Shown: positions 1 to 6,217 of the stretch, piece after piece
Layout: each line of letters begins with the position of its first letter
Position numbering within the stretch: the stretch's first letter is position 1
Assembly: GCA_027482985.1 (NCBI GenBank)
Contig: JAIXVO010000173.1
Coordinates: 1 to 11,567, forward strand
DNA length: 11,567 nucleotides
Direction: 5' to 3'
Source of the DNA: Cyanobacteriota bacterium
Lineage (GTDB): Bacteria; Cyanobacteriota; Cyanobacteriia; Leptolyngbyales; Leptolyngbyaceae
Notes under the pieces: generated by a model
Told to the model about the DNA's origin: nothing
Database searches by the model: none
Seen by the model: the letters and a program-made list of their open reading frames with translations, nothing else
Translations under genes and position numbers: made by a program

Positions 1-34
1 CTCTACGGGATTTTCTCTTTTCCGGCAATTTCCT

Positions 35-55
35 AGACGTACCAGCGGTACGTCT
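35..55. repeat. Short palindromic repeat (hairpin)
   Basis: A perfect 9-bp inverted repeat, AGACGTACC and GGTACGTCT, with a 3-base loop AGC. The right arm continues as GTCTCTAC. The same outer motif, GTAGAGAC paired with GTCTCTAC, recurs inside the CocE-type hydrolase gene at 8202-8230, so this looks like a dispersed small repeat and not a gene-specific terminator. No T-run follows it. Confidence 0.75.
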
Positions 56-106
56 CTACTAAATTTGGGGTCGCTCTTTCCCCTTCTTCCCCTCACCTTC
101 CTTCCC

Positions 107-143
<37 letters not shown>

Positions 144-237
144 CCTCCCATAAAGAGATGATGAGACCCCATCTAACTCCTGTTGCGATCGCCCTGCTGG
201 AGTCGAGAATAGAGTCAGTCTTGTGCGACGGGTGAAC

Positions 238-825
238 ATGGCAAAACCGCAAACCTGGCTAGAGCAACTGAACCGCTATGGCGTGCCCCTGGTGGTAGTG
301 GCGATCGGGGTGTATGGCACCTGGGATTTGATTGTGCAGCCGTGGATGCGGGTGGAGCAACCCGTGGAGGTTTGCTCGACGCGGATTTTTGATGTGGCGG
401 TGCTGAAGCCTAGCACGAAGCCGGAGGAGCCGCCCAAACGGATTCAAGCGCCAGAAGGTTTGCCGCTGGTGGTGCCGGCGGGTGAAACGCGAATTTTCTC
501 GGTGGATGTGGATAATCCGGATCAGAAGCCTGTCATGTATCAATGGCGATCGACCTATGGACAGTTTGCGTCGCGGGTGACGGTGGAAGGGAAAACGACG
601 TACACGGCACCGCGATCGCTGGTAAATGACAAGATTACCGTCGAGGCGACGTTGCAGGGCTGTGCGCCAGTGAAGCGGACGGTTGAGCTGGCGATCGTGC
701 CGTCTGCCAAAGTGCCGCTTTCCAATGAGCCGTTACCCATGCCGCTGGAAACTCCGACCCCCATGCCTTCCATCCCGTCCTCGCTGCCCACGATTGATCC
801 GTTTGCGGACCCACCCCGACGATAA
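238..825 (+). CDS. Membrane-anchored protein with Ig-like domain, function unknown
   Basis: A protein of about 195 aa that I do not recognise as a named family. A hydrophobic segment at about residues 14-31, shortly after an N-terminal stretch of mixed charge, suggests a single membrane anchor with the rest outside the cytoplasm. Residues about 80-155 have the rhythm of a bacterial Ig-like beta-sandwich: YQWRSTYGQF, then TTYTAP, then DKITVEATLQG. Two cysteines (in VEVCST and LQGCAP) could form a disulfide. The last 35 residues are rich in Pro, Ser and Thr. I chose ATG at 238; a GTG at 223 would add five residues (MRRVN) but has no better ribosome site. The gene is convergent with the next one. 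It could be a cell-envelope structural or adhesion component; substrate and partners cannot be inferred. Confidence 0.7.
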   Translation: MAKPQTWLEQLNRYGVPLVVVAIGVYGTWDLIVQPWMRVEQPVEVCSTRIFDVAVLKPSTKPEEPPKRIQAPEGLPLVVPAGETRIFSVDVDNPDQKPVMYQWRSTYGQFASRVTVEGKTTYTAPRSLVNDKITVEATLQGCAPVKRTVELAIVPSAKVPLSNEPLPMPLETPTPMPSIPSSLPTIDPFADPPRR

Positions 826-900
826 AACTGACAGGTTGACGGGACTCTAGTAGACAGCGGCGGGATTAGTTCAACCGTCCGTTGGGCAAGCTTTTGGCCT

Positions 901-921
901 GGGCGGGCAAGATGCCCACCC
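901..921. repeat. GC-rich hairpin between convergent genes
   Basis: GGGCGGGCA pairs with TGCCCACCC across a 3-base loop AGA, with one C/A mismatch in the stem. It lies between the converging ends of the Ig-like gene and the DUF2079 gene, so it could stop transcription from either side, but no T-run follows on either strand. From memory, similar gggcgggcaagatgccc elements are dispersed in many cyanobacterial genomes; this was not checked. Confidence 0.5.
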
Positions 922-956
922 CACGGTAGATTAACTCATGCCGTAGGCCACTAGTC

Positions 957-2612
957 CTATTTCTTCTGGGGTGGCAAAACTGACTGATACTCTGCTTGCA
1001 AGGTTTTCCAGGCAGCGGTCAGTTCGGGCGGGGAAGGGCGATCGCGGTGGAAGAGCAGCACGCCATCCTGAATTGCCTGTAGCCCGTAATTCTTTTCCTG
1101 CATCCAATAATCGATGCGGGGCAGGAGATCGGCTAAGTATTGCCGTTCTTCACGGAAGGCAGGTTGATATTCACGCAATTGCCACAGATCTACCAGAATG
1201 TAATCCACCAGTTTCACCTGTTGGTCGTCATCCCGATATTCGATGAAGGGCGATCGCAAAATGGCACGCCGGGTCGCCATCTGCGGCACAACATAGGTGG
1301 TAGCAGTCACACTGGCATCCGGCGGCACCTGTTGGATCAGCGATCGCAGGTTGGCGGCGTGTGACCATTGGCGCGTCAGTGGCACCTGTACCCAGGGATC
1401 AAAGGAATCGGGCACCAGGAAATAGAGCGATCGATGGGGATTCACCAGAACCGTAATCAGGAGTGACAGGATGATGAACCCTCTCCAGAATTGGCGAAAC
1501 CGCGATCGGAACTGGTCTTGACGCACCGACCACCAGAGAATCGCCCCGTAAAATATTCCCGGCGAGAGGGTAATCGCATAGCGAATATAAATCGACAGTC
1601 GCGAATCTCCGGCCTGGAGAAAAAGCTGGGCTAACGGCGTACTGATCAGCACCCAGGCACTCGGAGAGATCAGGGGCACAAAGGCGAGAGACAACGTTTG
1701 TCCCAGCAGGTAGAGGAGTTTGCGATCGAACGACGAGAGCAAGTGACCAATCACAATGCCGGGATTCGTCAAAATGCCCCAGAGGATATCCAGGGAAGAC
1801 GCTTCTTCGCCTTTGGCAAAATGTCCGAAGCGCTCGATCATGAAGCGTTGCGCCACATCTTTCGAGAACATCGGCATCAGCACATTACTCGCCAAGACCA
1901 CATAGCCGAAGCCCAACCCACAGACACCCGCCCCCACCCAGGGCGATCGCTTACTGGCAATTAAGTACAACCCAATCCCAAACAGGATCACGCCCGTATC
2001 CTGTCGTGCCAGCACCGTAAACACGGCCATCAACCAGAACAACCACCAGCAACGCTTTTCAAAGGCAAGGAGCAAGGTAAAGAGAAACAGCGGAATCTGG
2101 CTGAGGTCGTGATAGTTCGAGAGGGTCGGCCCAATGACCGCAACTGAACCATAAAAAGCGGCAGTGATCCACAAAGACAAACGCGGTTGTAAATAATGTC
2201 TCGCCAGGGCATACAGCACCAAGCCTGCCAGCGTGACGAATGCTGACTGCAAGATGACGAGCGTGGCTGGATTGGGAAACAGCGCGTAAATCGGATGCCA
2301 GAGCAGTTGAATAGGATCGAAGTGTTGCCCTAAGCGATGGTAAAAAACGGTGGGCACTTGCTTGTCGTGAATCACCGCACCCGATAGCACCGACGACAGG
2401 GAACTTTGAAAGAAGCGGCCATGAATGCCATTCCAGAATAGTTGCCCGAAAATGCCCTGGTCGTAGGAGGCGTAGAAAGTCAAGTAGCGATGTAGGCCGA
2501 TCGCCAGAGTCACGACAAAAAACACCCCTGCCAGAATGCCGACAGGTTGCAACTCTTCACGGTGCTTGTCCAGCCACACTTTACTGGGAGCCACAGGCGG
2601 TAATTGGGTCAT
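957..2612 (-). CDS. DUF2079 family multi-pass membrane protein
   Basis: An integral membrane protein of 551 aa. After a short cytoplasmic N-terminus, a first membrane helix (about residues 24-42) leads into a loop carrying ASYDQGIFGQLFWNGIHG (48-65), then FFQSSLSSV. This is the hallmark of the DUF2079 family. Many further hydrophobic segments follow up to about residue 400, and the C-terminal part (about 420-551) is soluble. DUF2079 proteins resemble GT-C glycosyltransferases in topology. By analogy Asp51 in the first loop is a candidate catalytic or metal-binding residue, and HRLGQHFDP (92-100) is a second polar cluster. A role in transferring lipid-linked sugars at the outer face of the membrane is therefore plausible but inferred. 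The length is normal for the family and there is no frameshift. It is transcribed alone and is convergent with the upstream neighbour. Confidence 0.85.
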   Translation of the reverse strand: MTQLPPVAPSKVWLDKHREELQPVGILAGVFFVVTLAIGLHRYLTFYASYDQGIFGQLFWNGIHGRFFQSSLSSVLSGAVIHDKQVPTVFYHRLGQHFDPIQLLWHPIYALFPNPATLVILQSAFVTLAGLVLYALARHYLQPRLSLWITAAFYGSVAVIGPTLSNYHDLSQIPLFLFTLLLAFEKRCWWLFWLMAVFTVLARQDTGVILFGIGLYLIASKRSPWVGAGVCGLGFGYVVLASNVLMPMFSKDVAQRFMIERFGHFAKGEEASSLDILWGILTNPGIVIGHLLSSFDRKLLYLLGQTLSLAFVPLISPSAWVLISTPLAQLFLQAGDSRLSIYIRYAITLSPGIFYGAILWWSVRQDQFRSRFRQFWRGFIILSLLITVLVNPHRSLYFLVPDSFDPWVQVPLTRQWSHAANLRSLIQQVPPDASVTATTYVVPQMATRRAILRSPFIEYRDDDQQVKLVDYILVDLWQLREYQPAFREERQYLADLLPRIDYWMQEKNYGLQAIQDGVLLFHRDRPSPPELTAAWKTLQAEYQSVLPPQKK

Positions 2613-2647
2613 GCGTCAGAGTGGACGATCGATCCTACGAAAAGTCA

Positions 2648-2677
2648 CCATACCATTCTCAAATCGTGCATCACAAA
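2648..2677 (-). promoter_or_regulatory. Candidate promoter of the DUF2079 gene
   Basis: On the minus strand, a -35-like TTGTGA (2672-2677) and a -10-like TATGGT (2648-2653) are separated by 18 bp. Transcription would begin about 30 nt before the ATG at 2612. Both boxes depart from consensus, so this is tentative. Confidence 0.35.
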
Positions 2678-2746
2678 CATTTTCGATTGGCGGTTGTGTG
2701 GAGGATGGAGGCAGATTGGAAGGGGGTAGGGGATTGGGGGGAGGGA

Positions 2747-2795
2747 GGTAATGGGTAATGGGTAATGGGTGATGGGTAATGGGTGATGGGTGATT
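2747..2795. repeat. Heptanucleotide tandem repeat (GGTAATG/GGTGATG)n
   Basis: Seven contiguous 7-bp units: four GGTAATG, two GGTGATG and a terminal GGTGATT. The variation is a single A/G change at the fourth position. The same family appears at 3744-3792, in reverse orientation at about 3853-3960, and with CACCCAT/CACCCAC units at the window end. Confidence 0.9.
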
Positions 2796-2873
2796 CCTTC
2801 TAGAACTAAGATTGGGACACCATTATCTGAAACTCAGATTGTTGCGTGTAATAAGGACTCTTGTTCGGAGGGT

Positions 2874-2924
2874 GTGGGGGAGTTAGTACCCCACGAAGCG
2901 GGGGACCGGGGGGAAGCCCCCCGG
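2874..2924. repeat. Tandem GC hairpins upstream of the hydrolase gene
   Basis: The first stem pairs GTGGGG (2874-2879) with CCCCAC (2889-2894) across nine bases. The second is a perfect 8-bp stem, CCGGGGGG (2906-2913) with CCCCCCGG (2917-2924), closed by AAG. No T-run follows, so this is not a typical intrinsic terminator. It may be a dispersed repeat or a structured leader about 50 nt before the hydrolase start. Confidence 0.5.
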
Positions 2925-2960
2925 CAAAGATCTGAGATTAGAGCAATCAGTCTATGTGTT

Positions 2961-2967
2961 GGAGGGG
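2961..2967 (+). promoter_or_regulatory. Ribosome binding site of the RutB-like hydrolase
   Basis: GGAGGGG lies 7 nt before the ATG at 2975 and supports that start. An earlier ATG at 2968 runs into a stop after four codons. Confidence 0.7.
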
Positions 2968-2974
2968 ATGAGGG

Positions 2975-3748
2975 ATGAGTGAAGCGTTAAAAATTTTGGG
3001 GGTGCCGCCGAATGCCTGGTCAGTTGATGCGGCGATCGCGGATATCACCCGTCCCCCCTTGCCGTCTCAGATCATCACGTTGCCCACGGAGACAAAAACG
3101 CTGCGGCTGGATCTGGCGAAAACTGCCATCCTGGTGATCGATATGCAGAATGATTTTTGTCATCCGGATGGCTGGTTGGCGAGTATTGGGGTGGATATCA
3201 GTCCGGCGCGATCGCCCATTGGAGCCTTACAAGTCTTGCTGCCAGCGCTCCGGAGTGTGAGCGTTCCCATTGTCTGGATCAACTGGGGCAACCGTCCCGA
3301 CTTACTCAACATCAGCGCCGCCACCCGCCATGTCTACGATCCCACGGGTGATGGCGTGGGACTGAGCGACCCCCTCCCCAGCAATGGCGCACCCGTCTTG
3401 CAAAAAGACAGTTGGGCGGCTGCCGTAGTGGATGAACTTGAACAAAAGCCGGAAGATGTGAAAGTCGATAAATACCGCATGAGTGGCTTCTGGGACACCC
3501 CCTTAGACAGTATCTTGAAGAACCTCGGACGCACTACCCTATTGTTTGCTGGTGTGAATGCGGATCAATGCGTCATGGTCACCCTGCAAGATGCCAACTT
3601 CCTCAACTACGACTGCATCCTGCTCCAAGACTGCACCGCCACCACCTCTCCCGCCTACTGCTGGCAGGCCACCCTCTATAACGTCAAGCAGTGTTTTGGC
3701 TTCGTGGCAAATTCGGCGGGAATTTTGCAGGCAATTAAATTGGGGTAA
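2975..3748 (+). CDS. Isochorismatase-like cysteine hydrolase, RutB-type
   Basis: A 257-aa cysteine hydrolase of the isochorismatase-like fold, expected to cleave a C-N bond in a small amide or ureido compound in the cytoplasm. The triad is visible: Asp56 in VIDMQNDF, Lys166 in VDKYRMSGF and Cys199 in GVNADQCVM. The block SGFWDTPLDSIL (170-181) and the 33-residue Lys-to-Cys spacing match the ureidoacrylate amidohydrolase RutB more than nicotinamidase. The family is therefore clear, but the substrate is not. No rutA, rutC, rutD or rutF gene is nearby, so true Rut pathway function is doubtful, and I withhold the symbol. The N-terminus is about 30 residues longer than in small nicotinamidases. 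The stop codon lies inside the first unit of a heptad array, so the original C-terminus may have been altered. A cupin gene follows on the same strand. Confidence 0.85.
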   Translation: MSEALKILGVPPNAWSVDAAIADITRPPLPSQIITLPTETKTLRLDLAKTAILVIDMQNDFCHPDGWLASIGVDISPARSPIGALQVLLPALRSVSVPIVWINWGNRPDLLNISAATRHVYDPTGDGVGLSDPLPSNGAPVLQKDSWAAAVVDELEQKPEDVKVDKYRMSGFWDTPLDSILKNLGRTTLLFAGVNADQCVMVTLQDANFLNYDCILLQDCTATTSPAYCWQATLYNVKQCFGFVANSAGILQAIKLG

Positions 3749-3792
3749 TGGGTAATGGGTAATGGGTGATGGGTGATGGGTGATGGGTAGTG
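3744..3792. repeat. Heptanucleotide tandem repeat overlapping a stop codon
   Basis: Seven units: three GGTAATG, three GGTGATG and one GGTAGTG. The TAA stop of the hydrolase gene (3746-3748) is part of the first unit. Its first 18 bases are exactly complementary to 3942-3959. Confidence 0.9.
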
Positions 3793-3852
3793 GATGAGGA
3801 GCGAATAATTATTTGTCTGCAAATATCAATAACCCGATATCAACCGTCAATT

Positions 3853-3960
3853 GCCCATGACTCATTACCCACCACGCATTACCAACGACCCATTCCCGAT
3901 TACCCATCACCCATTACCGATTACCCATTACCACTCCCCACTACCCATTACCCATTACCA
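3853..3960. repeat. Degenerate heptad array in reverse orientation
   Basis: A run of CCATTAC, CCATCAC and ACTCCCC-like units, the reverse complement of the GGTAATG family, with several decayed copies. The cleanest part is 3942-3959. It ends 10 bp before the cupin ATG and leaves no Shine-Dalgarno sequence there. An open frame crosses it from 3790 and gives a Tyr/Pro/Leu/Thr-rich translation typical of translated repeats. Confidence 0.8.
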
Positions 3961-3969
3961 CTCCCCCCT

Positions 3970-4425
3970 ATGACCGACCCCAGTTGCGTGATTCCCGTCG
4001 TAAAGTCGCCGACCGACTATCAGGCATTTCGGATCAGTCCCCATGATTCGAATCGGTTGGCGATCGTGTTTGATCCGCAGTCGGCGAATATGTCGCTGAC
4101 ATTGTGTGTGGAGATTTTTGATGTGGGGGGAAAAACGCCCCCGAATCGGCATCAGTTGGCAGTGGAAATGTTTTTTGTGCTGAAGGGTGAGGGGACGGCG
4201 ACCTGTGATGGCAAAACGGTGCCGATTCGCGCCGGGGATAGCATTCTGGTGCCGCCGACGGGAATTCATGAGATTTGTAATACGGGTAGCGATCGCCTCT
4301 ATGCCCTCTGTTTCATGGTGCCGAATGAAGATTTTGCGGAACTGATTCGCAGCGGCATTCCGGTGGAGTTGGATGCGGAAGATATGGCGGTGTTACGGCG
4401 ATCGCCCGCCCCTGCCTTTGCCTGA
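3970..4425 (+). CDS. Small cupin-domain protein
   Basis: A single-domain cupin of 151 aa. Cupin motif 1 is seen around GGKTPPNRHQLAVEMFFVLKG (residues 53-73), with His61 and Glu66. Motif 2 is GDSILVPPTGIHEICN (89-104), with Pro96, His100 and Asn104. The usual first His of motif 1 (HxH) is replaced by Asn59, so metal binding may be altered. Small cupins of this kind include sugar and hydroxy-acid isomerases, dioxygenases and ligand sensors; nothing here selects one. I start at ATG 3970 because the in-frame extension from 3790 (60 residues) is only translated heptad repeat. There is no clear ribosome site. It follows the RutB-like hydrolase on the same strand after 221 bp and may act on a related compound, but co-transcription is uncertain. 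It is convergent with Uma2, 18 bp away. Confidence 0.8.
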   Translation: MTDPSCVIPVVKSPTDYQAFRISPHDSNRLAIVFDPQSANMSLTLCVEIFDVGGKTPPNRHQLAVEMFFVLKGEGTATCDGKTVPIRAGDSILVPPTGIHEICNTGSDRLYALCFMVPNEDFAELIRSGIPVELDAEDMAVLRRSPAPAFA

Positions 4426-4443
4426 CTTCGACAGGGTGAGAGG

Positions 4444-5100
4444 CTACGCGTTCAACTGGGTGCGGCAAAATTGGCGAACGGCACGAATGACGGTCAGGTC
4501 AGTCCCCGACCGGCGCAGATCTAGCCATTGATTTAACTGCTCTGAAGTGATTGCCGGAAATGCTCGGCTGATGGCAACATCAATGTATCCTTCCGCCTGC
4601 AACTGTTTGATCTGCAACCGCTGATCTTGATAGAGCCATACTTCCGGGATCCCCATCGCCTGATAAATGCTCATTTTGCTATCGGATCGATTGGCAATAT
4701 CAACCTCTAAAGCCAAGTCAGGCGGTAACTGCTCAGAAATGACAGCCCCTAAGCCTTGCCCTGCTTCAGCATTTTGGATATAAAAACAGCTATCTGGCTC
4801 AATCCCCCGGTTCAAATCAGGGCGATTCAAGGTCATTGATCCCAGATCATTGAATTCCAGCCCCAATTCTTCCGCTAACGTTAACGCGATCGCGGCTAGC
4901 ACCCGATTCGCGGCTTCATGGTGTTGCCCTGGCATCCTGATTTCTAGCACTCCCTCCGCATAAGCCACCCGCGTTGAGCGATCCTCCCCCAGTTCTTGCA
5001 ACAAAGCCTCATACTCCGCCCAAGTCAGACCATTAATGCGCATCGCACTGCCTGGAGTGAGTTCAATTTGACGGATGGGAGTGGCGATCGCGATCGGCAT
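4444..5100 (-). CDS. Uma2 family endonuclease-like protein
   Basis: A 218-aa protein of the Uma2 (DUF820) family, whose fold belongs to the PD-(D/E)XK nuclease group. The expected acidic and basic residues are present: EPD (101-103), LEVD with Glu132 and Asp134, then Lys142 in SKMSIYQAMG, followed by IPEVWLYQD. The N-terminal TPGSAMRINGLTWAEYEALL and the GQHHEAANRVLAA helix are also typical. Cyanobacterial genomes carry many copies and the cellular role is not established; the restriction-nuclease label is by fold only. I start at ATG 5098-5100. An ATG at 5196 would add 32 residues, but these run through a 34-bp palindromic repeat and look unlike family members. Length and catalytic set are intact. 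It lies downstream of the PTPA-CTERM gene on the same strand. Confidence 0.85.
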   Translation of the reverse strand: MPIAIATPIRQIELTPGSAMRINGLTWAEYEALLQELGEDRSTRVAYAEGVLEIRMPGQHHEAANRVLAAIALTLAEELGLEFNDLGSMTLNRPDLNRGIEPDSCFYIQNAEAGQGLGAVISEQLPPDLALEVDIANRSDSKMSIYQAMGIPEVWLYQDQRLQIKQLQAEGYIDVAISRAFPAITSEQLNQWLDLRRSGTDLTVIRAVRQFCRTQLNA

Positions 5101-5149
5101 ACGCTTGAGCAGTTCACTGGAAAATCTCTCACTCACATTGTAAAGGGCA

Positions 5150-5183
5150 AGACCTTGGAGGTTTTGCAAAACCTCCAAGGTCT
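5150..5183. repeat. Perfect 34-bp palindrome
   Basis: AGACCTTGGAGGTTTTG is followed directly by its exact reverse complement, giving 17 bp per arm and no loop. It lies between the stop of the PTPA-CTERM gene (5209) and the start of Uma2 (5100). RNA from either strand would form a strong hairpin, but no T-run follows, so it is better called a palindromic repeat than a classical terminator. It could still attenuate readthrough or stabilise the upstream mRNA. Confidence 0.9.
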
Positions 5184-5208
5184 GGTCAAAAGTCACCCCA
5201 GCAAGAGA

Positions 5209-5955
5209 CTAGGCATCAGATTCCAGGGTGGCAGCAGCAACTTTACGCCGACGGATGGCGGCAATGCCCATACCAATCAAGCCCGGAAGGAGTGCTGGAG
5301 TGGGAATAGCAACATAGCGCATATCATCAATCCCGAAAATGTCATTACCACCTTGATTTCTTTGAATGGTGATTGAGGCGATCGATCGCCCGGAGTCAGT
5401 AAAGCCCAGAAAAGAAACTCCGCCGTTAGGAGACCCTAAGACGTTCTGAATTTGGCTGGTGCCGTTGTTAAAGGAGAGGATAACGTTCCCACCAGATGTT
5501 CCAACGCCAGTGAAGAAAGCTCCCCAGGACTGGATCGGGGTGGCGAAACTAAAAGTGACACCATTTGGTATACCCGTATTGATAGGGGTGACCTGGGCGA
5601 ACTTGCTGCCTGATGCGGTGGTGTTATACCCGGTAATGACACTTGGAAATTCATCAACTGTAAGACCACTTTGGTTAAACCAAGTCGCGGTCACACCGGG
5701 AGCTAAGGTTCTATTCAGGTCAAGCCCCAGAGTTTGGGCTTCAAAATTAATGGTGTTGAGCGTGCCCAGGGCGGCGGCGGCGGCATCAAAGCTGGCAGCG
5801 GCGGCATTCGAGTTCGGACGGGCGGCATCGGGGCCGGCACCCGGATCTGAGTTGCTAAAGAAGGTCAATGCCTGAGCGGGTTGCACCATGGTGGTGGCAC
5901 CAGCCAGAGTCATGCCAACTGTCGTAACCGTGAGCGTCTTGAATAAGGAATTCAT
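5209..5955 (-). CDS. Secreted protein with PTPA-type C-terminal sorting signal
   Basis: A 248-aa protein exported by a Sec signal peptide: MNSLFKTLTV, a hydrophobic stretch, then a likely cleavage after AQA at residue 29. The C-terminus has the tripartite sorting layout: PTPA motif (218-221), hydrophobic helix LLPGLIGMGIAAI (222-234), basic cluster RRRK (235-238), then ten more residues. This is the PTPA variant of the PEP-CTERM/exosortase system, in which the tail is thought to be processed by an exosortase and the protein sent to the envelope or extracellular matrix. The mature region is beta-rich, with many Gly, Asn, Ser and Thr and an Ala-rich stretch at 51-63. No catalytic motif is visible. 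No exosortase gene is in this window. Its coding sequence lacks HIP1 octamers, unlike most neighbours. A ribosome-site-like AGGTAG lies 9 nt before the ATG. A surface or matrix role is inferred. Confidence 0.88.
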   Translation of the reverse strand: MNSLFKTLTVTTVGMTLAGATTMVQPAQALTFFSNSDPGAGPDAARPNSNAAAASFDAAAAALGTLNTINFEAQTLGLDLNRTLAPGVTATWFNQSGLTVDEFPSVITGYNTTASGSKFAQVTPINTGIPNGVTFSFATPIQSWGAFFTGVGTSGGNVILSFNNGTSQIQNVLGSPNGGVSFLGFTDSGRSIASITIQRNQGGNDIFGIDDMRYVAIPTPALLPGLIGMGIAAIRRRKVAAATLESDA

Positions 5956-6040
5956 GATTTTTCTACCTGTCCAATTGCAGTAAAGGTTTCCGAGTCAGTC
6001 GTAGCCTTGAACAATCGGTAGAACCCTGAAACTTTAGGAG

Positions 6041-6094
6041 ATCCAGTGGACTTTCAGCGTATCCAGTCCCCGGCAAACTGGCGCTTTTGGACTG
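6041..6094 (-). promoter_or_regulatory. Candidate structured 5' leader of the PTPA-CTERM gene
   Basis: On the plus strand, ATCCAGT occurs twice exactly 20 bp apart (6041-6047 and 6061-6067). CAGTCC (6064-6069) pairs with GGACTG (6089-6094), while GGACT (6048-6052) can pair instead with AGTCC (6065-6069). The minus-strand RNA therefore has two mutually exclusive hairpins. This lies about 90-140 nt before the PTPA-CTERM ATG and inside its predicted untranslated leader. I do not recognise a known riboswitch class. Confidence 0.3.
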
Positions 6095-6190
6095 TTGGGT
6101 ACCGCCGTGGAGTGCCTGGTTCTCTGCCTCAGTTTTACTCCCCCCCCGAAATAATCCAGGGTTTGCCCGCAGCCTCATCGAAACTTGATG

Positions 6191-6217
6191 ATTCTAGCCG
6201 TAAATTTACGGATTCAA
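6191..6217 (-). promoter_or_regulatory. Candidate promoter with palindromic operator for the PTPA-CTERM gene
   Basis: On the minus strand, TTGAAT (6212-6217) and TAGAAT (6191-6196) resemble -35 and -10 boxes with a 15-bp spacer. A perfect 14-bp palindrome, CCGTAAATTTACGG (6198-6211), fills almost the whole spacer, where a dimeric regulator could block or activate transcription. The spacer is shorter than the usual 17 bp. The implied untranslated leader is about 230 nt. Confidence 0.4.

Larger units (their letters stand above)
2613..2974. other. Gene-free interval rich in repeats
   Basis: I see no gene in this 362-bp stretch. From left to right it holds the candidate DUF2079 promoter, a G-rich purine tract (about 2700-2746), a seven-unit heptad array (2747-2795), a small hairpin ATCTGA/TCAGAT (2825-2839), a pair of strong GC hairpins (2874-2924), and the ribosome site of the next gene. 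The candidate open frames here are short and run through the repeats. Confidence 0.7.

Noticed and set aside
901..921. Intrinsic terminator between convergent genes
   Set aside because: The stem is plausible but no T-run follows on either strand, and the sequence resembles a dispersed repeat.
2747..3960. Possible CRISPR array from regularly spaced repeats
   Set aside because: The units are 7 bp and contiguous, without unique spacers, and no cas gene is present; these are STRR-type arrays.
3790..3969. Sixty-residue N-terminal extension of the cupin
   Set aside because: It is translated heptad repeat rich in Tyr, Pro, Leu and Thr, with no cupin-family counterpart; the ATG at 3970 begins a normal-length cupin.
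5101..5196. Thirty-two-residue N-terminal extension of Uma2
   Set aside because: It runs through the 34-bp palindrome and is unlike Uma2 N-termini; MPIAIATPIRQIELTPGS at 5100 fits the family.
6041..6130. Known riboswitch (c-di-GMP or cobalamin type) before the PTPA-CTERM gene
   Set aside because: The core motifs of these classes are not present; only alternative short pairings can be shown, so it is reported as an unnamed candidate leader.
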